Both the position numbers and the translations under genes were made by a program. Shown here in pieces: positions 1 to 7,618 of a stretch of 64,000 nucleotides of DNA. Origin of the DNA: Kitasatospora aureofaciens. Lineage in GTDB: Bacteria; Actinomycetota; Actinomycetes; Streptomycetales; Streptomycetaceae. The stretch is taken from NCBI RefSeq assembly GCF_001188955.3, contig NZ_JPRF03000054.1, forward strand, positions 1-64,000, written 5' to 3'. Within the stretch, counting starts at the first letter, position 1, and each line of letters begins with the position of its first letter. The notes below the pieces were generated by a model. That model did no database searches, had not been told where the DNA came from, and saw nothing but the letters and a program-made list of their open reading frames with translations.

Positions 1-171
1 CCCGCCAATCGGCAAACCCCCGGCTCCGGCTCCGGGCCCCCGCCCGCCGAACAACGACGCCCGCGGGGCCCGAGCCGCCCTCGGCGCCGGCACCGCCTGC
101 GCCTCCCGCATCGACCCACGCCGCACCACCACGACGCCCAACACCTCGTACACCGACTCCCGCGCAGTCAT
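1..171 (-). CDS. Unrecognised protein, 5' end only (runs off the window)
   Basis: An open frame on the minus strand starts with ATG at 171 and stays open to base 1, giving 57 residues beginning MTARESVYEVLGVVVVRRGS. A good ribosome binding site (GGAGGA, 5 nt from the ATG) supports the start. The visible part has a short hydrophobic stretch (LGVVVV) followed by an Ala/Pro/Arg/Gly-rich region. I recognise no family, and the rest of the gene lies outside the window. Confidence 0.5.
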   Translation of the reverse strand, partial: MTARESVYEVLGVVVVRRGSMREAQAVPAPRAARAPRASLFGGRGPGAGAGGLPIGG

Positions 172-600
172 GGGTTTCCTCCCGTTCACTCGACCAGCAC
201 GAAACAGCACGAACGAACCACATCGGCCGCCCCGACTCCCGGAGCCCCGATGCCACGGAACATACACAGAGCCACCGACAATCCACTCCAAGTAATCGAA
301 CACCGGCGCTCGGCACCCCCTCCGATGGGGCAAAGTTGGCCCGCCGTCCACACAGAACACCTGCCCCAGCCCTCCGAGGAACACAATGCGCCCCTCCTCG
401 CACCCCGCCCCGCCGACGGCCCGTCAGCTGAACCCGAGGACGGGCCCGCCCCCGGCTTCCCTCGCCCCCCGGCTTCCCCCGGGCCCCGGCCCCCCTGGCG
501 CCGGCGCCCCGGGCTCCGGCACCCTGAGCCCCGGCCCCGGTACCCGCGTGAACACCGAGCCCGGCGGGATTGTCCGTGGCGGACGTTAGGGTCGGGGACC
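172..600. other. Intergenic region upstream of sbcD
   Basis: This stretch holds the divergent upstream regions of the partial minus-strand gene and sbcD. A TAGGGT hexamer at 587-592, 8 nt before the sbcD ATG, looks like a -10 box for a leaderless transcript, but I see no clear -35. Several frames are open only because of base composition. I see no RNA gene or repeat. Confidence 0.4.
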
Positions 601-1770
601 ATGCGACTGCTGCATACCTCCGACTGGCATCTCGGGCGTTCGTTCCACCGGGAGAGCCTGCACGACGCCCAGCGCGCCTTCCTGGACCACCTGGTGGCGG
701 TGGTCCGGTCCGAGGGCGTGGACGCCGTGCTGGTCGCCGGGGACGTGTACGACCGGGCGCTGCCCGGCCTGGACGCGGTCGCGCTCTTCGACGACGTGCT
801 GCACCGGCTGGCCGACCTCGGCGTGCCGACGGTCTTCATCAGCGGCAACCACGACTCGGCCCGCCGCCTCGGGGTCGGCGCCGGGCTGATCGGGCAGGCC
901 GGGATCCACCTGCGGACGGACCCGGGCGAGTGCGCCGAGCCCGTGCTGCTGGCGGACCGGCACGGGCCGGTGGCGGTGTACGGGCTGCCGTACCTGGAGC
1001 CGACGCTGGTCCGCGAACGGTTCGGGCTGGCCAAGGGCGGACACGCGGCGGTCCTCGGCGCGGCGATGGACCGGGTCCGGGCCGATCTGGCGATGCGCCC
1101 CGAAGGGACGAGGGCGGTGGTGCTGGCGCACGCCTTCGTCACCGGCGGCGCGCCGAGCGACAGCGAGCGGGACATCGCGGTCGGCGGGGTCGCCGCCGTG
1201 CCCGCCTCGGTGTTCGACGGGGTCTACTACGCCGCGCTCGGCCACCTGCACGGCTGCCAGACCCTCGCCCCGCACCTGCGCTACAGCGGCTCCCCGCTCG
1301 CCTACTCCTTCTCCGAGGCGCGCCAGCGCAAGACCATGTGGCTGGTCGACCTCGCGGCCGACGGCTCGGTGACGGCCGAGCGGGTCGACTGCCCGCAGCC
1401 CCGCCCGCTCGCCACCCTGCGCGGCACGCTGGAGGCACTGCTCACCGAGGAGGCGTACGCCGAGCACGAGCAGTCCTGGGTGCAGGTCACCCTCACCGAC
1501 GCGGCCCGGCCGAGCGAGCCGATGGAGAAGCTGCGCCGCCGCTTCCCCCACACCCTCCAGTTGCTGTTCGACCCCGAGGACGGCGGGGCCGAGCCGTCCC
1601 GCTCGTACGCGGCGCGGGTCAGCGGCCGGGACGACCTGGAGATCGCCGAGGGCTTCCTGCGGCACGTCCGCCCCGGCGCCGAGCCGGAGCCGGACGAGCT
1701 CGGCTGGCTGCGCGAGGGCTTCGAGCGCGTCCGCGAGGGCGCCGACCGGAAGGCGGACCTGCCCCGATGA
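601..1770 (+). CDS. sbcD: Exonuclease SbcCD subunit D
   Basis: Metallophosphoesterase (Mre11-type) nuclease subunit of the SbcCD complex, which opens and degrades hairpin and palindromic DNA and DNA ends in the cytoplasm. The 389-aa product starts MRLLHTSDWHLG, as the family does, so I chose ATG 601 rather than upstream in-frame codons. Metal-binding motifs are visible: SDWHLG (D8, H10), AGDVYD (D48), GNHDS (N83, H84) and a later GHLH. It overlaps sbcC by 4 nt (ATGA), so the subunits are translationally coupled. This is relevant here because the window carries several long perfect palindromes, which are the known substrate of SbcCD. Confidence 0.95.
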   Translation: MRLLHTSDWHLGRSFHRESLHDAQRAFLDHLVAVVRSEGVDAVLVAGDVYDRALPGLDAVALFDDVLHRLADLGVPTVFISGNHDSARRLGVGAGLIGQAGIHLRTDPGECAEPVLLADRHGPVAVYGLPYLEPTLVRERFGLAKGGHAAVLGAAMDRVRADLAMRPEGTRAVVLAHAFVTGGAPSDSERDIAVGGVAAVPASVFDGVYYAALGHLHGCQTLAPHLRYSGSPLAYSFSEARQRKTMWLVDLAADGSVTAERVDCPQPRPLATLRGTLEALLTEEAYAEHEQSWVQVTLTDAARPSEPMEKLRRRFPHTLQLLFDPEDGGAEPSRSYAARVSGRDDLEIAEGFLRHVRPGAEPEPDELGWLREGFERVREGADRKADLPR

Positions 1771-4700
1771 GGCTGCACAAGCTCACCGTCACCGCCTTCG
1801 GCCCGTTCGCGGGCAGCGAGACGGTGGACTTCGACGCGCTCGCCGCCGGCGGCCTGTTCCTGCTGCGCGGCGCAACCGGCGCGGGCAAGAGCAGCGTGCT
1901 GGACGCGGTCTGCTTCGCCCTGTACGGCGAGACGCCGAACGCCCGCCGGGCCAACCGCCTGCGCAGCGACCACGCCGCCCCCGGACGGCTGACCCAGGTG
2001 GAGCTGGAGCTGACGCTGGGCGGACGCCGGCTGCACATCACCCGGCTGCCGGAGCAGCGCCGGCCGAAGAAGGTCGGCACCGGCACCACCGTCGAGCGCC
2101 CGCAGACCCTGCTCCGCGAGTGGGCCGCCGACGCGGGCGACGGCACCCCCGGCTGGCGACCGGTCAGCAAGTCGCACCAGGAGGCCGGAGAGGAGATCCA
2201 CCGGCTGATCGGCATGAGCCGGGAGCAGTTCTGCCAGGTGGTGCTGCTGCCCCAGGGCGACTTCGCCCGCTTCCTCAAGGGCGACTCGGAGGAGCGCGGC
2301 AAGCTGCTGCGCCGCCTGTTCGACACCGAACGCTACGGGCTGGTCGAGGCCTGGCTCGCCGAGCAGCGCCGCGCCCAGGAGAGCGCCGTCCATTCCGGTC
2401 GGCGCCGCCTGCGCGACCTCGCCAGCAAGGCCGAGCAGGCGGCCGGTCCCGCCGCCGAGCCCGCCGGGGAGTGGGTGCCGGCCGAGGACGGCGACGCGGA
2501 CCTGACGGCCGGGGTGCTCGGCTGGGCGGCGATCCTGCGCAGCGGCGCGGCCGAGCAGCTCGCCGTCGCCGAGGCGGCGCTCGCGGGCGCCGAGGCGGCG
2601 CAGCGGACGGCCCAGCACGAGCGCGAGGCCGCCGAGGAGCTGGCCGGACGACAGCGCCGGTACCGGGAGGCGCTGGCCGAGGCCGAGCGGCTGGCCGGGT
2701 TCGGAGAGGCCGCGGCTCGGGACCGTCACCGCTTGGCGGCCGCGCAGGAGGCGGTCGGCGTGGAGGCCGCGCTGCGGCTGCGGGAGAGCGCCGCCGAGGC
2801 GCTCGACCGGGCACGGGCGGCGGAACAGCGGCATCGGGAGGCACTCGCCCGGACGGACGGCGGAGGGCAGTTGCCGACCGGGGCCGGAGCCGACGCCGCC
2901 GAGTTGGCCGAGGCGGAACGGCGGCTGCGAGCCGAGGTGGTCCGGCTGGAGGCGGCCCGGGCGGAGGAGCGGCGCCGTACCGAACTCGCCCGGGAGCAGC
3001 ACGCCCTGGCACGGGACCGGCGCGCCGCCGAGGACCTGGCCGAGGAGGCCGAGGACTGGCTGGCCGAGTTCGACGGCGAGCTGGCCCGGTTGGAGCAGCA
3101 GCAGACGCGGGCCCAGATGGCGAGCACCCGGGTCGAGCAACTGGACGGACAGCGGCGCGAGTTGACCACCCGCCTGGGCGCGGCCCGGGAGCGGGACGGT
3201 CTGCTGGCGGAGATTGCCGCCGCCGAACCGAGGGTCGCCGAGCTGCGCACGGCCGCGCTGGACGCCCGCGAGTTCGGCCTGGACCTGCGGGACCGCCGCC
3301 TCGCGGGCATGGCCGCCGAGTTGGCAGCGCAGCTGCGCCCGCACGAGGCCTGCCGGGTCTGCGGCTCACCGGAGCATCCGGCACCAGCCGAGGCCGCCGA
3401 GGGCGACCGGGTGAGCGCCGAGGACGAGGAGCGGGCCGGCCGCGCCCAGGCCGCCGCCGAGCGGCTCTGGGGCGAGGCCGACCAGGCACTGACCGCGCTG
3501 CGGGTGCGCGAGGCGGCCGCCGCCGGTGCGGCCGGGCCGGAGAGCGCGGACGTGCTGGCCCGAACGCTCGCCGAGCTGGAGCACGAGCACCGCACCGCGC
3601 TGCAGGAGGCCGAGGCGCTCGGCCGGGTCGGGCAGGAGATCGCCCGACTGTCCGAGGACCGTGCCCGCCGACTGGAGGAGCTCAATGAGGCCAGGGAGCG
3701 CGCCGCCGTGCTCACCGACCGGCTGGCGAAGCTGGACGACGAGCAGCGGGCGCTGACCGCCAGGGTCGCGGCCGCCCGGGGCGAGGCGGCCTCGGTGGCC
3801 GACCGGGCCGCATCGCTGACCGGGCTCGCCGAGGCCGTCGCCGCTGCCGCCGCTGCCGCCCGGACGGCGGCGGAGGCACGGGCCCGGCTGGATGAGGCGG
3901 AGGAGGAACTCGGCGGGGCCGCCGCCGCGGCGGGCTTCCCGGACGCCGGGGCGGCGCTCGCGGTACTGCTGCCGCGCGAGGAACGGGAACGGCTGGAGGC
4001 CCGGCTGGAGCGGCACCACGCGGAGTCGGCCGCCGTCCGGCACGAGCTCGCGCTGCCCGAACTGGCCGAGGCCGCAGCCCGTCCGCCGGTCGACCTGCCC
4101 GCCGCGGCGGCCGCGCTCTCCGCCGCCACCGACCGGCTCGGCCGGGCGCATGCGGCGCGGTCGGCGGCCCAGGAACGCTGCACGGCACTCGCCGAGATCG
4201 GGCGGCAGCTGGGCGCCCTCGCCGCCGAGCTGGCGCCGGCGCTGGAGCGTTACCGGCGGATCAACCGGCTCGCCGCACTGGCCGCCGGCACCTCCACCGA
4301 GAACCGGCTGCGGATGCGCCTGGAGTCGTACGTCCTGGCGGCCCGGCTGGAACAGGTCGCGGCGGCGGCCAGCGATCGGCTGGTCCGGATGTCCGGGGGC
4401 CGCTACACCCTGGTGCACAGTGACGACCGGGGCACCGGCAACAAGCGCTCCGGCCTGGCCCTGCGGGTGGTCGACGCCTGGACGGGCACCGAGCGGGACA
4501 CCGCGACGCTCTCCGGCGGCGAGAGCTTCTTCGCCTCGCTCTCCCTCGCCCTCGGCCTGGCCGACGTGGTCACCGACGAGGCGGGCGGAATGCCGTTGGA
4601 CACCCTGTTCATCGACGAGGGCTTCGGCACCCTGGACGAGCAGTCCCTGGAGGAGGTGATGGACGTCCTCGACGGCCTGCGCGAGCGGGACCGCGCGGTC

Positions 4701-4811
4701 GGCATCGTCAGCCACGTCGCCGATCTGCGCAGCCGCATCCCCGCGCAGCTACTGGTCCGCAAGGGGCGGCACGGCTCCACCCTCGCCCTGGCCGGACGGG
4801 AGGACGCGTAG
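1767..4811 (+). CDS. sbcC: Exonuclease SbcCD subunit C, SMC/Rad50-like ATPase
   Basis: ATPase partner of SbcD, 1014 aa, typical for the family. Walker A GATGAGKSS lies at residues 35-43. Two long Ala/Glu/Arg-rich coiled-coil arms follow, separated by a zinc-hook CxxC (CRVC, C529 and C532). The ABC signature LSGGES and Walker B LFIDEGFGTLD are near the C-terminus. The ATG overlaps the sbcD stop. Long open frames on the other strands across this gene are composition artefacts of the Ala/Arg-rich coil. Confidence 0.95.
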   Translation: MRLHKLTVTAFGPFAGSETVDFDALAAGGLFLLRGATGAGKSSVLDAVCFALYGETPNARRANRLRSDHAAPGRLTQVELELTLGGRRLHITRLPEQRRPKKVGTGTTVERPQTLLREWAADAGDGTPGWRPVSKSHQEAGEEIHRLIGMSREQFCQVVLLPQGDFARFLKGDSEERGKLLRRLFDTERYGLVEAWLAEQRRAQESAVHSGRRRLRDLASKAEQAAGPAAEPAGEWVPAEDGDADLTAGVLGWAAILRSGAAEQLAVAEAALAGAEAAQRTAQHEREAAEELAGRQRRYREALAEAERLAGFGEAAARDRHRLAAAQEAVGVEAALRLRESAAEALDRARAAEQRHREALARTDGGGQLPTGAGADAAELAEAERRLRAEVVRLEAARAEERRRTELAREQHALARDRRAAEDLAEEAEDWLAEFDGELARLEQQQTRAQMASTRVEQLDGQRRELTTRLGAARERDGLLAEIAAAEPRVAELRTAALDAREFGLDLRDRRLAGMAAELAAQLRPHEACRVCGSPEHPAPAEAAEGDRVSAEDEERAGRAQAAAERLWGEADQALTALRVREAAAAGAAGPESADVLARTLAELEHEHRTALQEAEALGRVGQEIARLSEDRARRLEELNEARERAAVLTDRLAKLDDEQRALTARVAAARGEAASVADRAASLTGLAEAVAAAAAAARTAAEARARLDEAEEELGGAAAAAGFPDAGAALAVLLPREERERLEARLERHHAESAAVRHELALPELAEAAARPPVDLPAAAAALSAATDRLGRAHAARSAAQERCTALAEIGRQLGALAAELAPALERYRRINRLAALAAGTSTENRLRMRLESYVLAARLEQVAAAASDRLVRMSGGRYTLVHSDDRGTGNKRSGLALRVVDAWTGTERDTATLSGGESFFASLSLALGLADVVTDEAGGMPLDTLFIDEGFGTLDEQSLEEVMDVLDGLRERDRAVGIVSHVADLRSRIPAQLLVRKGRHGSTLALAGREDA

Positions 4812-4841
4812 CGGCGGCGGGCACCGCCGGTTCGCCGCCGC
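4811..4841 (+). terminator. Candidate terminator after sbcC
   Basis: GCGGCGGCG (4811-4819) pairs with CGCCGCCGC (4833-4841) around a 13-nt loop directly at the sbcC stop codon. There is no U-tract, as is common in actinomycetes. Simple GC-rich repeats can give such stems by chance. Confidence 0.35.
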
Positions 4842-4908
4842 TCGAGCCGGTCCGGTTGGTCATGTCGGACCTTTCAGACGCCTCAGACGCTCAGGCCCCT
4901 CGGTTCCC

Positions 4909-5142
4909 TCAGCCCGAACAGGCGATCCGCTGGGCCTGCTGCCAGGCGCAGGTCGGACACAGCGTGCTGCCCGGCTGATCGGCGGGCAGCACGGTCGGCT
5001 CGCCGCACAACACGCAGTCGGCCCGCGGGCCGGTCGCCGCCGGGTCCTCGCGCAGCGCCGCCTCGGCCGAGTCGGTGGGCGCCGGCTCGCAGACCGCAGC
5101 GTTCGCGCTCGCAGCGGCCTCGTTCGTCGCGCTGTCGCTCAT
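4909..5142 (-). CDS. Small protein with two CxxC pairs, possible zinc ribbon
   Basis: 77 aa, starting MSDSATNEAAASANAAVCEP. The N-terminal half is Ala/acidic and probably disordered. The C-terminal half has CVLCGEP and, 20 residues on, CPTCAWQQAQRIAC, an arrangement that looks like a zinc-binding ribbon. A ribosome binding site (AGGAAGG) precedes the ATG. It is convergent with sbcC and divergent from the next gene. The function is unknown; I infer only metal binding. Confidence 0.65.
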   Translation of the reverse strand: MSDSATNEAAASANAAVCEPAPTDSAEAALREDPAATGPRADCVLCGEPTVLPADQPGSTLCPTCAWQQAQRIACSG

Positions 5143-5247
5143 GACGCCTTCCTACTCTCCGGCCCCGCCCCACCGCAAGGCGCCTTATCTCAAGGCTCCC
5201 CACCCCAAGGCGCCCCACCCCAAGCGCTCCCCCAACGCCCGACTACC

Positions 5248-5814
5248 GTGGCCGCCATGGTTGGCGATCTTCAACAGCGACTACGGGCCGCCCGGGCCAC
5301 CGAGCCCACCTACCCCGAGGTCGGGGCCACCCGCCGCGGCCGGCTGCCGGACGGGTACGCGCATCTGCGGCGGCGGGTGCACCTCGGGCACGGGCCGGAG
5401 GTGCTGGAGCGGGCCGGGCGGTACGTGCTCGGGTGGGGCAGCCAACTGGGGACCGGGTTCGCCGTGTACCCAGGCGGCCCCGCCCGGGAGGGAGCCACCG
5501 TGCTGCTGCGGCTGAGCCTGCCGGGCAGCCGGTGGCCGCGGCTGGTGATCCCCTGCCGAGTGGTGTGGACCGTGGCCGAGCCGGACCGGATCGGCTTCGC
5601 GTACGGGACGCTGCCCGGCCATCCGGAGTGCGGCGAGGAGTCGTTCCTGGTGTCGATGGACGCCGAGGGCGAGGTGTGGTTCGAGGTCGCCGCGTTCTCC
5701 CGGCTGTCCGCCTGGTACGCCCGGCTGGGCCGACCGGTCGCGCTGCTCTGCCAGCACCTGGCGATCGAACGCTACCTCGCCGCCCTGGCCGGCCACGTCG
5801 CCGCGGGCCGCTGA
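5248..5814 (+). CDS. DUF1990 / UPF0548 family protein
   Basis: 188 aa from GTG 5248; an in-frame ATG at 5257 (MVGDLQQRL) is an alternative start. The pattern TYPEVGATR near residue 20, YAHLRRRVHLGHG, and the C-terminal FGYGTLPGHPECGEE-like segment (here FAYGTLPGHPECGEESF) match the UPF0548/DUF1990 family of small alpha+beta proteins. No catalytic role is established for that family. It stands alone, convergent with the YjbQ-like gene. Confidence 0.8.
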   Translation: MAAMVGDLQQRLRAARATEPTYPEVGATRRGRLPDGYAHLRRRVHLGHGPEVLERAGRYVLGWGSQLGTGFAVYPGGPAREGATVLLRLSLPGSRWPRLVIPCRVVWTVAEPDRIGFAYGTLPGHPECGEESFLVSMDAEGEVWFEVAAFSRLSAWYARLGRPVALLCQHLAIERYLAALAGHVAAGR

Positions 5815-5856
5815 CCCGAACCGCCCGGCCAAGAACCGCGCGGCTCGGGACCACCC

Positions 5857-5876
5857 GCCCCGGAAACACCCGGGGC
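5857..5876. terminator. Stem-loop between convergent genes
   Basis: GCCCCGG (5857-5863) pairs with CCGGGGC (5870-5876) around the loop AAACAC. It sits between the 3' ends of the UPF0548 gene and the YjbQ-like gene, so it could end transcription in both directions. Confidence 0.4.
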
Positions 5877-5881
5877 ACCGC

Positions 5882-6337
5882 TCAGCCGAGGAAGGACAGC
5901 CGGACGGTGCGGCGCGGGTTGTCCCCGTTGGTGTCGATCAGCACCACCGACTGCCAGACGCCGAGCGCCAGTTGACCGCCGAGCACCGGCAGGGTGGCGT
6001 GCGGGGCGACCAGGCCGGGCACCACGTGGTCCCGTCCGTGGCCGGGACTGCCGTGCCGGTGGCGCCAGCGGTCGTCGGCCGGGAGCAGGTCGCGCAGCAC
6101 CGCCAGGAAGTCGTCGTCGCTGCCCGAGCCGGTCTCCAGGACGGCGATCCCGGCCGTGGCGTGCGGGACGAAGACGTTGAGCAGCCCGTCCCGCCCGGGG
6201 GCCCGCTCGTTGAGGAACGCGACGCAGCGGTCGGTGATGTCGAGCGCGACCTCGCGGTTGCCGGTGGTGATCTCCAGGGTGGTGCTCTGGAAGGAGCCGG
6301 TGGACCCGGCCGACGTGGAGTGGTTGTTGTCCGCCAT
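5882..6337 (-). CDS. YjbQ / UPF0047 family protein
   Basis: 151 aa starting MADNNHSTS. The family signature is clear: FVPHATAGIAVLETGSG near residue 60 and HVVPGLVAPHATLPVLGGQLALGVWQ with a closing DTNGDNPRRTV. Proteins of this family are single-domain trimers; database names call them secondary thiamine-phosphate synthases because some E. coli work showed weak activity of that kind, but the physiological role is unsettled. I chose ATG 6337 because upstream sequence in the same frame is Pro/Arg-rich and unlike the family. Confidence 0.85.
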   Translation of the reverse strand: MADNNHSTSAGSTGSFQSTTLEITTGNREVALDITDRCVAFLNERAPGRDGLLNVFVPHATAGIAVLETGSGSDDDFLAVLRDLLPADDRWRHRHGSPGHGRDHVVPGLVAPHATLPVLGGQLALGVWQSVVLIDTNGDNPRRTVRLSFLG

Positions 6338-6556
6338 GGCGCCATCCTGACCCAGGTCAGCGGGTCGGGCGTACTGCCTCGCCGACCGCCCGCGCCGGGG
6401 CGTCGGGCTCGCGTAGGGTGAGGGGTTCGGACCGGAGCAGCGGTCCGGGCCGCGGATACGCCGACGACCCGACGGACCGGGTGGTCCGACGGGTCGCTCA
6501 CGGTCCGGCCGCCGAGCCCCGGGCCGCACCCGGGGGCCAGGCCCCGGGACCGACTG

Positions 6557-6826
6557 TTAGCCGCGCCCGCCGAAGAGGCTCCGCCTCAGCCGACGCAGCG
6601 GCGCCAGCAGCGAGACACGGGTGTGGCGGCGGCGAGCCGCCGCCGGGGTGCCGGCGCCGCGCGGCGTCAGCTCCCTTATCAGCCCGAGCGCCTCGGCGGT
6701 GTCCACCGCCGAGAGCGCGGGCGCGCCGAGCACGGCCAGGTGTCGGTCGATCCTGCGGCCGGTCGCGCCGACACCGCACTGGATCGCCGGCACACGGGGC
6801 CGAGTCCGCACTTGCATGTGTTCCAT
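6557..6826 (-). CDS. Small basic hypothetical protein
   Basis: 89 aa, starting MEHMQVRTRPRVPAIQCGVG, ending in a strongly basic tail (RRHTRVSLLAPLRRLRRSLFGGRG). The central part (LAVLGAPALSAVDTAEALGLIRELTP) could form two helices. No clear ribosome binding site is visible and I recognise no family. Codon composition is consistent with coding, but a composition artefact cannot be excluded. Confidence 0.45.
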   Translation of the reverse strand: MEHMQVRTRPRVPAIQCGVGATGRRIDRHLAVLGAPALSAVDTAEALGLIRELTPRGAGTPAAARRRHTRVSLLAPLRRLRRSLFGGRG

Positions 6827-7271
6827 CAGTTTTTCCCACCCCTACGAGGCGCCAGGGCCGTGAGGCGAAGACTATCCGTGAGGGACGGTCTTCGCGCAAC
6901 CGTCCTTGGTGTTGTGCCACCGTACCGTGCGACGTCAACTGACGATGCACCAGGGGCCGCCCGGGCGATCACGACTAGGCATCAATGATGGTGCACGACC
7001 AGCCGTCCGTCATCAGGACCAGGAGGCGCGGACCCGGCGCCCGCATCCGCGGCATGCGCCGGGCGCACGGAAGCGGACGGCCGGTGCGGCAGCCGTATCG
7101 ACGAAACCGCTGCCGACGCCCCTCCCCACGCCTCCCCCGATGCCCTTCCGACACCCTCCCGCCGCTCCTCGCCCGGCTCCCCATATAGGGGACAGCCGTC
7201 ACGTCGACAAAGCGATCACCGCGTCACCGTCCGACTTCATCCGACTTCATGAAGTGAACGCATTCGAGGGA

Positions 7272-7300
7272 TTGACTCCCGCCAATCCTCCAAGCAATAT
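7272..7300 (+). promoter_or_regulatory. Candidate sigma-70-type promoter
   Basis: TTGACT (7272-7277) and CAATAT (7295-7300) are separated by 17 nt, close to the HrdB-type consensus. The nearest plus-strand gene starts about 310 nt downstream, so this would drive a long leader or a non-coding RNA. Confidence 0.35.
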
Positions 7301-7604
7301 CTGATGCACACGCCCAGGTGCCCGCACCGCACCCATGCGCGTGTTCGAGTCGTGAACGACGCGACTCGGTGAAAGACTCCGGCTCCTGCGGGCCACTGCC
7401 CGGTCACCTCGACGCTGCGGTGGCCAGGCCCGCGTGGTGCCCGGACCGGCGGCCGGCCGTAGAGGGTCGGCCGGGCCGCCACCAGACTGCCGGTGCCGCC
7501 CCGCTCGGGGCCCGGCACCGGCGGTTCCGGGCCCCGTCACGCGCCGGTCACACCGCCCGCCTTCCGCAGCCCGACGTCCCCGCAGGTCGCGCCGTGCGGA
7601 TCGG

Positions 7605-7610
7605 TAGACT
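7605..7610 (+). promoter_or_regulatory. -10 box for a leaderless glycosyltransferase transcript
   Basis: TAGACT at 7605-7610 fits the TANNNT -10 pattern and lies 8 nt before GTG 7619. There is no Shine-Dalgarno sequence before that GTG, which is what a leaderless mRNA would show. It decides the start chosen for the following gene. Confidence 0.5.
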
Positions 7611-7618
7611 CGGCCAGC

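Larger units (their letters stand above)
6827..7618. other. Long intergenic region (792 bp)
   Basis: No convincing gene. It contains a stem-loop at 6865-6895 (GCGAAGACTATCC against GGACGGTCTTCGC, 11 of 13 pairs, 5-nt loop), a tandem decamer CCGACTTCAT at 7231-7250 whose second copy begins the palindrome ACTTCATGAAGT (7244-7255), and a promoter-like sequence at 7272-7300. The part from about 7200 to 7320 is lower in GC than its surroundings. A small RNA or a long 5' leader for the glycosyltransferase gene are both possible. Confidence 0.4.

Noticed and set aside
186..1175. Minus-strand 329-codon frame over the sbcD promoter and 5' half
   Set aside because: Composition artefact: Ser/Arg/Thr-rich, no recognisable fold, antisense to sbcD.
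1302..3344. Long minus-strand frame of 680 codons across sbcD-sbcC
   Set aside because: It is antisense to two clear nuclease genes and its protein is a Leu/Gly/Gln/Arg-rich product of the GC bias, with no ribosome binding site.
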